Origin: Rhizobium sp. BK313
GTDB taxonomy: Bacteria; Pseudomonadota; Alphaproteobacteria; Rhizobiales; Rhizobiaceae
Assembly (NCBI RefSeq): GCF_014193655.1
Contig: NZ_JACHZQ010000001.1
Location: forward strand, 1,364,001 to 1,428,000
Length of the DNA stretch: 64,000 nucleotides
Direction of reading: 5' to 3'
Below the pieces are notes generated by a model, which saw nothing but the letters and a program-made list of their open reading frames with translations, made no database searches and was not told where the DNA came from. Below are positions 1 to 8,071 of this stretch, in pieces; the first letter of the stretch is position 1, and every line of letters begins with the position of its first letter. Made by a program: the position numbers and the translations under genes.

Positions 1-21
1 ACCAAAATAAGGATCGCACCG

Positions 22-444
22 ATGTTGAAGACGGAACATGAGACGACCGTTTTTTCGGATGAAGGCGACGATACCCTGGGTGGACGCCTTTCCATGGCCC
101 GCGACGCCGCCGGCATCAGCCTCGAATCGCTGGCAAGCCAATTGGGCGTGGGGCAGGAGACGATGATCGCCTGGGAATCGGACCGTTCGGAACCGCAACC
201 ATCCATTCTGGTCAAAATGGCCGCCATGTTCGGCGTTTCACCGGCTTGGCTGATGACCGGCTCGGGCGATGGGCCGGGTGAGGACAGTGACGAACGGGCG
301 CTGGAAGCCGTTAGGATCGAACTTTCGCGCCTTCGCTCCGCCCACCAGGAAATCGGCCGTCTGATCGAGACGACAACGCGGCAGATCGAAAGGCTCGACC
401 ATCAGATCCGGCTGCGCAATGTCAGCAAGGACGTCGCGCACTAA
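22..444 (+). CDS. XRE-family helix-turn-helix regulator
   Basis: A 140-residue protein with an N-terminal Cro/CI-type helix-turn-helix at about residues 22-75 ([13 protein letters not shown], then [10 protein letters not shown]), followed by a short helical, probably coiled-coil tail of about 50 residues rich in R, E and L. It should bind DNA as a dimer and repress or activate local promoters; the target is not visible. The ATG at 22 is preceded by AAGGATC about 8 bases upstream. The stop overlaps the end of convergent lipB by 4 bp. Family assignment is firm, function is inference. Confidence 0.88.
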   Translation: MLKTEHETTVFSDEGDDTLGGRLSMARDAAGISLESLASQLGVGQETMIAWESDRSEPQPSILVKMAAMFGVSPAWLMTGSGDGPGEDSDERALEAVRIELSRLRSAHQEIGRLIETTTRQIERLDHQIRLRNVSKDVAH

Positions 445-1157
445 ACCTCGTTGGCGGTTTCGCCGAATACCTGCTCGAAAGCCTCGCGCAGGCGGATATC
501 CACATCCGCCATCATCACCGGCAGGCCGAGATCGACAAGGCTGGTGACGCCATAGGCGGAAATTCCGCAGGGCACGATGCCCGAAAAATGGCCGAGATCG
601 GGATCGACGTTCAGCGACAGGCCGTGAAACGTCACCCATTTGCGCACGCGGATGCCAAGGGCGGCGATCTTGTCTTCGGCCATGGTCCCATCCGGCAGCA
701 ACGGTCTTTCCGGACGGCGCACCCACACTCCTACGCGGTCTTCGCGCCGCTCGCCGCGGACATTCATCGAATCGAGGGTCCGGATGATGACTTCTTCCAA
801 CGCGGCCACGAAGGCGCGGATATCCTGACGCCGGCGCTTCAGATCCAGCATGACGTAGGCAACGCGCTGGCCGGGGCCGTGATAGGTATATTCACCACCG
901 CGCCCGGTGGCGAAGACCGGGAAACGATCGGGTTCGATGAGATCGGCCGTATTGGCGCTCGTGCCTGCCGTATATAAGGGGGGATGCTCGACCAGCCAGA
1001 CGAGCTCCGGCGCTTGACCTTCGGCGATCGCGGCCACCTCCGCCTCCATGGTCGCCACTGCCTCATCATAGGGCACGAGACCATCGGCAATGCGCCAACG
1101 CACAGGCGGCGAGCCGGCAAGCGGAAACATTTGGTGTTGGAGATCAGTGCGTAGCAT
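441..1157 (-). CDS. lipB: Octanoyl-[acyl carrier protein]:protein transferase LipB
   Basis: Transfers octanoyl groups from acyl carrier protein to lipoyl domains of 2-oxoacid dehydrogenases and glycine cleavage H protein, the first step of endogenous lipoate synthesis in the cytoplasm. In the 238-residue product the family lysine lies in DKIAALG (K163) and the acyl-carrying cysteine in IVPCGI (C197); [12 protein letters not shown] and FHGLSLNV are also LipB hallmarks. The frame is open up to 1238, but the ATG at 1157 gives the usual length and N-terminus. It converges on the XRE gene. Confidence 0.95.
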   Translation of the reverse strand: MLRTDLQHQMFPLAGSPPVRWRIADGLVPYDEAVATMEAEVAAIAEGQAPELVWLVEHPPLYTAGTSANTADLIEPDRFPVFATGRGGEYTYHGPGQRVAYVMLDLKRRRQDIRAFVAALEEVIIRTLDSMNVRGERREDRVGVWVRRPERPLLPDGTMAEDKIAALGIRVRKWVTFHGLSLNVDPDLGHFSGIVPCGISAYGVTSLVDLGLPVMMADVDIRLREAFEQVFGETANEV

Positions 1158-1400
1158 CAGCCAGTCCTTTGCGCCTGCTCGGCAGACAGCTCTCTTAGAA
1201 ATTTGGCGCGCCGACAGGTTATCAACATATGGAGCCATTTGGACAGGAATTCAAACATCTACGAGATCGATGCCGTGAATCCAAAGGCGCGTTCAAGGGA
1301 GCTGTGCGCGAATGTTAAAAAATCTGACATATCGCTCTTGTGCCCCCCGAATGCTTTTGCTACATGCAGCCGCGCCGGAGCAATCCGGCCCTACCACGAT

Positions 1401-1485
1401 GCGGTCGTGGCGGAATTGGTAGACGCGCAGCGTTGAGGTCGCTGTGGGGCAACCCGTGGAAGTTCGAGTCTTCTCGACCGCACCA
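1401..1485 (+). tRNA. tRNA-Leu, anticodon GAG
   Basis: Acceptor stem GCGGTCG pairs with CGACCGC at 1475-1481, then A and an encoded CCA at 1483-1485. The anticodon stem CAGCG/CGCTG encloses the loop TTGAGGT, giving anticodon GAG. A long variable arm (TGGGGCAACCCG) marks it as class II leucine tRNA, and the T loop GTTCGAGTC is present. The 3' end is duplicated at 3485-3503, so this gene has served as an integration site. Confidence 0.96.
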
Positions 1486-1510
1486 ACAACCCGCTTCGGC
1501 GGGTTTTTTG
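1467..1510 (+). repeat. Left direct repeat (attL-like) in tRNA-Leu 3' end
   Basis: This 44-bp stretch, from the T arm of tRNA-Leu through its terminator, is repeated at 3485-3528 with one mismatch (T1495 versus G3513). The left copy is continuous with a complete tRNA gene, as expected when an element integrates into the tRNA 3' end and restores it. Confidence 0.85.
1488..1509 (+). terminator. Rho-independent terminator of tRNA-Leu
   Basis: Stem AACCCGC / GCGGGTT with loop TTCG, directly followed by a run of T. It starts 3 nt after the CCA end. Confidence 0.9.
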
Positions 1511-1775
1511 TTTTCAAACAAAAACTTAAGTCTTCGCGTGCCCCACGTCAGAACCATCACTTCTGTTCAACGGCATGCATTATTCAGGAATGCTGGAGAC
1601 GATCGTAACCGGCCGCCCACACCTTGGCGGACAATTACGGGTAATCGAAATCAAATGACACTAAACGTGGAGTGCTATGGCAACCATGCGCCAAGAGCTG
1701 TCATCGCCGGATCAATACGTCTCGTCGCCCTCATTCGACATCGTGCAGCAACGCTGGCAGACGGTTCGCTGCAGG

Positions 1776-2456
1776 TTAGCGTCCAAGGTCGCCCGCGGCG
1801 GCGATGATCTCCGCTGCAGTCGGGAAGATAGAGAGGCTGTTCGGTCCGTCCAGCGACTCAATTTGCGCCCAGCCGATGGTGCCGTTCGCATCGACCAGGA
1901 AGTGCCCGACGAGTTGGGTAGCGTGGTTCGCGAAGATAGCATTGTCGGCTTCATCAAGCTCGAAGCGGTCCTTGGCGTTGAGTATCGTGTTGGCTTCCAT
2001 CGGGTGTAGCGGTTCCGGCAACTCGCCCGTGGGGTTGATGCGTGCCGCCTGGAACTGCGCCATCGTTGCGGTGTAGGGCCATTCGGGCTGCTCGCTGCTC
2101 CCATCGGGCAGGAACTCGGCATGCGGCACACCGTAGGCCCGATGCGTGTGGCAGTCCGGATCGCATAGTAGCGTTACTGGCGTCGGACGGTGGCGAAAAT
2201 ACAGGCGGGCGCGTTCCGCCGGCGTGTTGATAACGGCCACGGTCTCCACCCCGGCGGCGCGCAGAGTAGGCTGTACGCCGGCAAGCTGTTCTACCTGACG
2301 CCGGCAGAACGGGCAGTGCAGCCCGCGAAAAAAGCCGATCAAGAACGGGCGACCGCTCAAGTCGGCGAAAGAGACCGTTCCGTCGAAGTTGGCCGTGGCT
2401 AGTGCGAACGCGGGCGCGGTTTCTCCAGGTTGCAGCGGGCGCTTCTGGTCTCCCAT
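1776..2456 (-). CDS. Redoxin / peroxiredoxin-like protein (AhpC-TSA family)
   Basis: A 226-residue thioredoxin-fold protein with a CPFC motif at residues 48-51 (GLHCPFCRRQ) after a strand-rich start (FLIGFFRG), as in AhpC/TSA and redoxin-domain proteins. It probably reduces peroxides or exchanges disulfides in the cytoplasm; no signal peptide is seen. The ATG at 2456 has a good GAAAGGA ribosome site about 8 bases upstream. It lies inside the segment bracketed by the tRNA-Leu direct repeats, as cargo with the cupin gene. The substrate cannot be told from sequence. Confidence 0.85.
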   Translation of the reverse strand: MGDQKRPLQPGETAPAFALATANFDGTVSFADLSGRPFLIGFFRGLHCPFCRRQVEQLAGVQPTLRAAGVETVAVINTPAERARLYFRHRPTPVTLLCDPDCHTHRAYGVPHAEFLPDGSSEQPEWPYTATMAQFQAARINPTGELPEPLHPMEANTILNAKDRFELDEADNAIFANHATQLVGHFLVDANGTIGWAQIESLDGPNSLSIFPTAAEIIAAAGDLGR

Positions 2457-2746
2457 GAAATAATTCCTTTCTCGTATCGTCTAAGGTGAAACGAGCGAAA
2501 TTTAACTATATCACTTGTCGCAAGAAGGCCCACCGCTCGATGTTGAGATCGCCGAAAGTGGCTAGGCACGCTGCTCCCCGCTCCGACCGGTGTCAAAGCT
2601 GCCCCCGCATCTTGCCTCTCCGGCTGGTGGAGGCCCAAAAGCCCGCAAGGGGGAACGGATGGAAGGTCGTTCACTTCCGGAATGCGCCATTTGCAGTCAT
2701 TGCGGCTGTCCTGAGATCGTTCCACGCGCGATGGACTAACGAGACC

Positions 2747-3085
2747 CTATTTCTGGATTGGTCCGAAGTGCTCGTCGGGGTAGTGGATCGTTTCTTCGCC
2801 TGGTCTGCGTGAGCCAACAGCCAGGAAGATGCCCGGCTGGTCGGAGCGGTTCTGGATGTGATGGCCATTGCGCTCGCCTGCGGGAAAAGCGGCGAACATG
2901 CCAGCGGTTAGCTCATGAGGACCATTATCATCGAGTAATGTCAGGGTGCCTTCGAGCATGTATATGAATTCGTCCTCAACCGTATGCCAGTGTCGGAGTG
3001 ACGACCACGCTCCCGGTTCAAGCCGCACGTAGTTGACGCCGAACTGCGTCAGCGAGAGCGATTTGGCCAACCTCAACTCGACCAT
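2747..3085 (-). CDS. Cupin-domain protein, possibly 5'-frameshifted
   Basis: A small single-domain cupin: motif 1 is HWHTVEDEFIYMLEGTLTL, and motif 2 lies around AGMFAAFPAGERNGHHIQNRSD; the end SRRPGEETIHYPDEH is typical of bacterial cupins that usually run about 150-160 residues. This product has only 112. In-frame codons upstream of 3085 still read like the family N-terminus (RTPSTSYEGQIKPERFAG) but meet a TGA before any start, while an ATG at 3165 lies in another frame. A lost or gained base near 3140 is likely. Metal binding is expected; the role is unknown. Confidence 0.7.
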   Translation of the reverse strand: MVELRLAKSLSLTQFGVNYVRLEPGAWSSLRHWHTVEDEFIYMLEGTLTLLDDNGPHELTAGMFAAFPAGERNGHHIQNRSDQPGIFLAVGSRRPGEETIHYPDEHFGPIQK

Positions 3086-3484
3086 ACCGGCGAAACGCTC
3101 CGGCTTGATCTGGCCTTCATAGCTGGTGCTGGGGGTGCGAGGTTGCGGATGCGGCTCTCAGACATGGCCCTGATCTCCGGCGGTGAAATCGTCGCCACTA
3201 GCTAGCATGTGCTTTAGATCTAACAAAGGTCCGCTTAGGGCCCACAGCGGTCATTGGTTGCACTGCTACAGAAGACCGGATAGTTCCAAGGTAAGAGTTC
3301 ATCGACGTTGCTCTGCCTGTGGCCATTGGCGATGGCGGTGGATACTTGGGCGACGGGTGACCGGCCCGGCAGATCGAGGCGCTCATGGAACGCGTGAAGG
3401 TGTCGCAACCTTGGGGCTAAAACGCGGGAACACCGTCGTGGGTCACATTGCCCCCGGAAATCCAGCGCTTTCGCGAGTTTTGCT

Positions 3485-3528
3485 AGTCTTCTCGACCGCA
3501 CCAACAACCCGCGTCGGCGGGTTTTTTG
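3485..3528 (+). repeat. Right direct repeat (attR-like) of tRNA-Leu end and terminator
   Basis: Matches 1467-1510 at 43 of 44 positions: 19 nt of tRNA 3' end including CCA, then the terminator stem with loop GTCG instead of TTCG and the T run. No tRNA body precedes it. It ends the ~2.0-kb bracketed segment. The stretch 3180-3484 inside it shows no gene I can support. Confidence 0.85.
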
Positions 3529-3735
3529 CTATCTGGTGATCGTAGCTACCATTTCCTTTCAAAGTTGTATCTCAGAGCAAAACGCTTCCTTTGATAGTTA
3601 TTTCCGTACAGTTGCCGTTCATGTTCTTCCCCATATGGTGTCGTTGATCGCTCGCGACTCGTGCGTCAATTGACAATCGAAGGGGCGGGGATGATTAATA
3701 GTTTCGACATTCGTCATAGAGCGGAGGATTTGCCA

Positions 3736-4257
3736 ATGACTAGTCGTGCCATCCTGTTGATGTCTTTTGCGTCTCTTGCAGTTGTGGGCTCGATGGCCCT
3801 CTCATCGCCGGCTTCTGCGCTCACCATGAAAGAGTGCAGCACAAAGTATCAGGCGGCCAAGACGGCCGGTACCCTGAACGGCCAGACGTGGAATGATTTC
3901 CGCGCTTCGCAGTGCGCTGCCGATGCGAGCGCTACCACCACCGCGCCGACGACGACTGCGCCGGCAAAGACCACTACCAAGACGACGGCGGCTGCCAAGG
4001 CCAATACCGATGAACCTGATGCCGCCAACCCGCCGGCCAAGGAACCGCCGAAGGCAACGACCGCCGCACCGGCCGGCGTGACCTTCCCGAAGGCCATCGA
4101 TTCCAAATATTCGAGCGAAACGCCCGGCAAAGGCCGTTTCCACACTTGTGTCGACGCCTATAACGACAACAAGGCCAAGAACAGCCTCAACGGCCTGAAG
4201 TGGATCCAGAAGGGCGGCGGCTATTACAGCCTCTGCAACACCAAACTGAAGGGCTGA
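3736..4257 (+). CDS. Secreted protein with two C-x-LNG-x-W repeats
   Basis: A 173-residue protein with a signal peptide ending near SSPASA (about residue 27), then two related cysteine-flanked modules, one at each end. The first is CSTKYQAAKTAGTLNGQTW, closing at SQCA; the second is CVDAYNDNKAKNSLNGLKW, closing at SLCN. They are joined by an Ala/Thr/Pro-rich linker of about 60 residues that is probably disordered. Each module may form one disulfide. The ATG at 3736 has GGAGG upstream; the longer frame from 3661 would hide the signal. It is loosely reminiscent of PsiF repeats, and the function is unknown. Confidence 0.8.
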   Translation: MTSRAILLMSFASLAVVGSMALSSPASALTMKECSTKYQAAKTAGTLNGQTWNDFRASQCAADASATTTAPTTTAPAKTTTKTTAAAKANTDEPDAANPPAKEPPKATTAAPAGVTFPKAIDSKYSSETPGKGRFHTCVDAYNDNKAKNSLNGLKWIQKGGGYYSLCNTKLKG

Positions 4258-4283
4258 TCCGCCGCTTCATGCAGACAAACAGA

Positions 4284-4312
4284 CGGGCGCCCCAGAGGCG
4301 CCCGCATTTTTA
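4284..4312. terminator. Rho-independent terminator between convergent genes
   Basis: Stem CGGGCGCC / GGCGCCCG with a 5-nt loop, followed by CATTTTTAT on the + strand. It lies 27 bp after the secreted-protein stop and just before the end of the convergent deformylase-like gene. Confidence 0.8.
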
Positions 4313-4327
4313 TGTGCGGACGCCAGA

Positions 4328-4873
4328 TCAGGCCTTGGCCTTTTCCCATTTCTTCACCAGCCGGTCGCGCTTCAATTTAGATAGACGCTGCAGCCAGAAC
4401 AAGCCGTCGAGCTGGTCGACCTCGTGCTGGATGCAGACGGCAAGAAAGCCTTCGGCCTCCGCCTCATGCACTTCACCCTCAATGTCTTGGTAGCGGAAGC
4501 GGATCGCTTTCGGCCTGACGATCTCGTCCGTGAAACCGGGCATGGAGACGCTCCCCTCCATATGCCGCATCGTTTCCTCGGACGACCAGATGATCTCCGG
4601 ATTGACATAGGTGCGTACGCCGTCTTCACGGCTGAGTTCGATCACGGTCACGCGCTGAAGTACGCCGATATGGGCGGCAGTGATTCCGACACCGGGAGCG
4701 GCGCGCATGGTATCCAAGAGATCGATGGCAAGCCCTCGCAAGCCGTCGTCGAAGGCGGTTACGGGAGTGCATACTCTTTTCAACAGCGGCGCTGGGAAAC
4801 GGATGATGGGGCGGACTGACACGGCTCTCTCTGCTACTGGGACAACATGTTCGCTGCCTAAGGATAGGGGCAA
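4328..4873 (-). CDS. Peptide deformylase-like protein lacking metal ligands
   Basis: The fold is that of peptide deformylase, which removes N-formyl groups from new proteins, but the three motifs are altered. GxGLAAxQ is GVGITAAHIG (61-70). EGCLS is EGSVS (106-110), so the metal-binding cysteine is serine. HExDH is HEVDQ (150-154), so the second metal histidine is glutamine. Only one of three ligands remains, making ordinary deformylase activity unlikely. A GTG at 4822, giving VSVRPIIRFP, matches the family N-terminus and is a good alternative start (164 residues). The frame is intact, so this is probably a maintained paralogue; the true def should lie elsewhere. Confidence 0.85.
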   Translation of the reverse strand: MPLSLGSEHVVPVAERAVSVRPIIRFPAPLLKRVCTPVTAFDDGLRGLAIDLLDTMRAAPGVGITAAHIGVLQRVTVIELSREDGVRTYVNPEIIWSSEETMRHMEGSVSMPGFTDEIVRPKAIRFRYQDIEGEVHEAEAEGFLAVCIQHEVDQLDGLFWLQRLSKLKRDRLVKKWEKAKA

Positions 4874-5019
4874 GACGAGGCTGACGCCACCGTCTTACAG
4901 ACACGACATAAAATGTCAGCATTTCCGTCTATCCAATTGTTGACAATGATCTTTTTGCCGTCATTCTCCAAGTTGGACTCCCAAATTTCCATGAGCAGAC
5001 GCAGGAAGCGAGGCGGCAA

Positions 5020-6438
5020 ATGACGACGACCGACGAAGACGAGCGCGTTCGCAAGGCCTCCGCGGAGACCCATCCCGATATCTACGACGAGGACGGCGTC
5101 GTCCGCTCCGATTTCCTGACCGAAGTCAGCGACGCGATCGAACGGCGCGATATTCCATTCCTGCAGCAGAATGTCGTCCGGCTGCACGAATCCGAACTCG
5201 GCGACCTCCTGGAATCGCTGCCTCCAGATCAACGTTTGGCACTGGTGCAATTGCTCGGCGACGACTTCGACATGACGGCGCTGACGCAGGTGGACGAGGC
5301 GATCCGTATGGAGATCGTCGATCAGTTGCCGAATGACCAGATCGCTGCGGCCATTGGCGAGCTCGATTCGGACGACGCCGTCTACATTCTTGAAGACCTC
5401 GACCAGGAAGACCGCGACGAGATTCTGTCGCAACTGCCATTCACCGAGCGCGTGCGCCTGCGACGCGCCCTCGATTACCCGGAACGGTCAGCCGGCCGCC
5501 GCATGCAGACCGAATTCGTCGCCGTTCCGCCATTCTGGACGGTCGGCCAGACGATCGACTACATGCGCGAAGAAGAAGAGCTCCCGGAAGCCTTCACCCA
5601 GATCTTCGTCATCGACCCGACCTTCAAGCTGCTCGGCAGCGTCGACCTCGACCGCATCCTGCGCACCAAGCGGCAGACGAAGGTCGAGAGCATCATGCGC
5701 GAGACATCGCACCCGATCCCGGCCGTGATGGACCAGGAAGAGGCCGCACAGGTGTTCGAACAATACGACCTGCTGTCCGCCGCCGTCGTCGACGAAAACG
5801 AACGGCTCGTCGGCGTGCTCACCATCGATGACGTGGTCGACGTCATCCATGAAGAGGCGGACGAGGACATCAAGCGCCTCGGCGGCGTCGGCGACGAGGA
5901 GCTGTCCGACAATGTCACCTCGACAGTGCGCTCACGCTTTGTCTGGTTGGCGATCAATCTGATCACGGCCATCCTGGCCTCTAGCATTATCAACGTCTTC
6001 GACGGCGCGATTGAGAAAATGGTTGCGCTTGCCGTACTGATGCCGATCGTCGCTTCGATGGGCGGCAATGCTGGCACGCAGACAATGACGGTCACCGTAC
6101 GCGCGCTCGCCACCGGAGACCTTGACATCTACAACGCCTTCCGCGTCATCCGCAGGGAAGCGAGCGTCGGCTTCCTCAATGGTATTCTCTTCGCCATCAT
6201 CATGGGCGCGATCGCCACCGTCTGGTTCCACGATTTCCAGCTCGGCATCGTCATTGCCGCGGCGATGATCATCAATCTCGTCGCGGCCGCCCTTGGCGGC
6301 ATTCTTCTACCGCTGGTGCTGCACCGATTCGGTGCTGACCCGGCCATCGCCTCGTCGGCGTTCGTCACCACGGTCACGGATTGTACGGGATATTTCTCGT
6401 TCCTGGGGCTGGCGACCTGGTGGTTCGCCATTCATTAG
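5020..6438 (+). CDS. mgtE: Magnesium transporter MgtE
   Basis: A 472-residue protein with the full MgtE layout: an acidic N-domain of helical repeats (about 30-160), a pair of CBS domains (about 165-285, with AVVDENERLVGVLTIDDVV in the second), a linker helix, and five membrane segments from about 300 to the end. The membrane part contains the pore region MPIVASMGGNAGTQTMTV. It is a Mg2+ channel of the inner membrane, gated by Mg2+ binding to N and CBS domains. No M-box-like leader is evident between 4874 and 5019. Confidence 0.95.
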   Translation: MTTTDEDERVRKASAETHPDIYDEDGVVRSDFLTEVSDAIERRDIPFLQQNVVRLHESELGDLLESLPPDQRLALVQLLGDDFDMTALTQVDEAIRMEIVDQLPNDQIAAAIGELDSDDAVYILEDLDQEDRDEILSQLPFTERVRLRRALDYPERSAGRRMQTEFVAVPPFWTVGQTIDYMREEEELPEAFTQIFVIDPTFKLLGSVDLDRILRTKRQTKVESIMRETSHPIPAVMDQEEAAQVFEQYDLLSAAVVDENERLVGVLTIDDVVDVIHEEADEDIKRLGGVGDEELSDNVTSTVRSRFVWLAINLITAILASSIINVFDGAIEKMVALAVLMPIVASMGGNAGTQTMTVTVRALATGDLDIYNAFRVIRREASVGFLNGILFAIIMGAIATVWFHDFQLGIVIAAAMIINLVAAALGGILLPLVLHRFGADPAIASSAFVTTVTDCTGYFSFLGLATWWFAIH

Positions 6439-6536
6439 GGGTCGCCCGTTCATGTGAACGCACAAAAGCCGCTCTAGCCTTTTGAATTTAGTGCATTCTT
6501 GACCAAAATGCGGAAGCTTGTCGCCGCCCCGCAGAA

Positions 6537-6565
6537 ATTGACTATTACGTAAAAGTCAATATGAT
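6537..6565 (+). promoter_or_regulatory. Promoter with overlapping 24-bp palindrome upstream of MerR gene
   Basis: Positions 6537-6560 form a palindrome with outer arms ATTGACT / AGTCAAT and inner core TTACGTAA, broken by only one non-complementary pair (A6544/A6553). TTGACT at 6538 can serve as a -35 and TATGAT at 6560-6565 as a -10, 16 bp apart. The palindrome thus sits across the promoter spacer, the usual place for a MerR-type operator, and lies 27 bp before the TTG start at 6592. Autoregulation is inferred. Confidence 0.65.
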
Positions 6566-6591
6566 AGGCGCTGCGAGATAAGGGCGGACTA

Positions 6592-6981
6592 TTGTTGGAC
6601 AGATATTATAGCATAACGGAGCTGACGCGGGAATTCGGGGTTTCCACACGGACACTGCGTTTCTACGAGGACGAAGGTCTTATCCAACCGGAACGCAGGG
6701 GCCGCACGCGTCTGTTCCGACCAGCCGACCGTCGCCTGATCCAGGAAATCCTGCGCGGCCGCCGCATCGGCTTTACCATCGCCGAAATCCGCGAGATCAT
6801 CCAGGTCTACAAGGAACCGCCGGGCGAGATCGGCCAGTTGAAACTCCTGATGAAGCGCGTCGACGAAAAGCGCGAGGAACTCCGACAGAAGCGCAAGGAT
6901 ATCGAAGACACGCTGACCGAACTCGATAATGTCGAGGAAGCCTGCCTCGGCCGCCTGGCGGAAATCGGCGTGGGTACCTGA
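6592..6981 (+). CDS. MerR-family regulator (LiuR-like)
   Basis: A 129-residue regulator. The N-terminal winged helix is clear (YYSITELTREFGVSTRTLRF, then YEDEGLIQPERRGRTRLFRP), followed by the dimerisation helix (EELRQKRKDIEDTLTELDNV) and a short C-terminal tail with one cysteine. It lacks the clustered cysteines of metal sensors. It resembles the alphaproteobacterial MerR subgroup that controls branched-chain amino acid or acyl-CoA catabolism. Translation appears to start at TTG 6592; the palindromic promoter lies directly upstream. Confidence 0.85.
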   Translation: MLDRYYSITELTREFGVSTRTLRFYEDEGLIQPERRGRTRLFRPADRRLIQEILRGRRIGFTIAEIREIIQVYKEPPGEIGQLKLLMKRVDEKREELRQKRKDIEDTLTELDNVEEACLGRLAEIGVGT

Positions 6982-7092
6982 GTTTTACCACGAGGTATCG
7001 ATTTCTTACCTTTCCAGCCATAATTACAGCGCGAATGCTTCGTAGGAGTCCACGCGTTTCGCGGAAATAGTCGGCGTGGCGGAGTTCGGTGG

Positions 7093-7545
7093 ATGGCAGT
7101 CAAACTAGGCACAATGTCCGCAGCATTCCTTGCGGCCATCCTTATCAACGTCGGTGGCGCGCGGGCTGCGGATAGCGATAACATCGACGTTCCAGTGCAG
7201 TTCGCGCTTCTGATGGATGCCAAAGATCCCATCGTCGGGGACGTCACATGCCACGTGAAGGACTACGTTTGCACTCTTGTCGCCGATAAGGATCCGGAAA
7301 TCGACGTATCGATGACTTTTTATTCCGACGCGAATGCCAGTTCGCACGATGAAGACATAATCACCATAAGCTGCAGGCACCTTCCATGCTCCTTCCGCAA
7401 CGGCCTCCAAGCAGCACGTCTGGCGGACGGACATAGATCCGGTAGGGACTACGAATTCGATCTCGTCATCGACTACGGTGATGGAGCAAATTCCCTTGTC
7501 TTGCGGCAAGGAACACAAGTCGGCCGATTACTGCTGATCAGATAG
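7093..7545 (+). CDS. Small exported protein of unknown function
   Basis: A 150-residue product with a signal peptide (hydrophobic AAFLAAILINVGGARAA, cleavage probably after ARA). The mature part has four cysteines, in VTCHVKDYVCTL and ISCRHLPCSF, which could form two periplasmic disulfides. The pattern suggests a small beta-rich domain. No family recognised. It stands alone between the MerR gene and a convergent methyltransferase-like gene. Confidence 0.7.
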   Translation: MAVKLGTMSAAFLAAILINVGGARAADSDNIDVPVQFALLMDAKDPIVGDVTCHVKDYVCTLVADKDPEIDVSMTFYSDANASSHDEDIITISCRHLPCSFRNGLQAARLADGHRSGRDYEFDLVIDYGDGANSLVLRQGTQVGRLLLIR

Positions 7546-7585
7546 TGTAGGCAGGTTCCCGCAAATATACATTTCTACGAGATTT

Positions 7586-8059
7586 TCAAATCCAGCGCCG
7601 CGTACGCCTGCAGTAAAACTCGAATTCGCAGCCGAAGCGGGAGAGCAGATGCATCTCCTCGCAGCGAATGACCAGCAGTGTGGTCAGCGCCGCCGCCACC
7701 GCCGCCATGGCGACGAACCAGACATTGCCGATCATCAAACCAAGACCCGCCATCAGCAGCGTATAGCCAAGGTACGTCGGATTGCGGGTAAAGCGGAATG
7801 GCCCTTTGGTGACCAGATGCGCCGTGCAACGCTGTGTCAGCACAGTCGTGCGGCTATCAAGCAATGTCTTCACCGCCCAGACGTTCAGCGTGACCGCAAC
7901 AATGGTCAAAAGAGCGCCGATGGCCCAGGCAATGATGGCCCAAAGATGGGGCAAGTACACAGGATAGTCCTGTTTCAGGTAGAGCGCCGTTATAACTGCA
8001 AGACTATAAACTAAAGGCGGCCATGGGAAACTCAGCGACTTGGAACGATAGGCATTCAT
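7586..8059 (-). CDS. Isoprenylcysteine methyltransferase-like membrane protein
   Basis: A 157-residue integral membrane protein of the ICMT/PEMT superfamily. It has four or five hydrophobic segments and the signature GPFRFTRNPTYLGYTLLMAG, followed by RCEEMHLLSRFGCEFEFYC near the C-terminus, which form the S-adenosylmethionine and substrate site in this family. It probably methylates a lipid or small hydrophobic molecule; the substrate is unknown. It starts 12 bp after the stop of the DUF1624 gene and is likely co-transcribed with it. Confidence 0.85.
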   Translation of the reverse strand: MNAYRSKSLSFPWPPLVYSLAVITALYLKQDYPVYLPHLWAIIAWAIGALLTIVAVTLNVWAVKTLLDSRTTVLTQRCTAHLVTKGPFRFTRNPTYLGYTLLMAGLGLMIGNVWFVAMAAVAAALTTLLVIRCEEMHLLSRFGCEFEFYCRRTRRWI

Positions 8060-8071
8060 AGAATAACCCTG

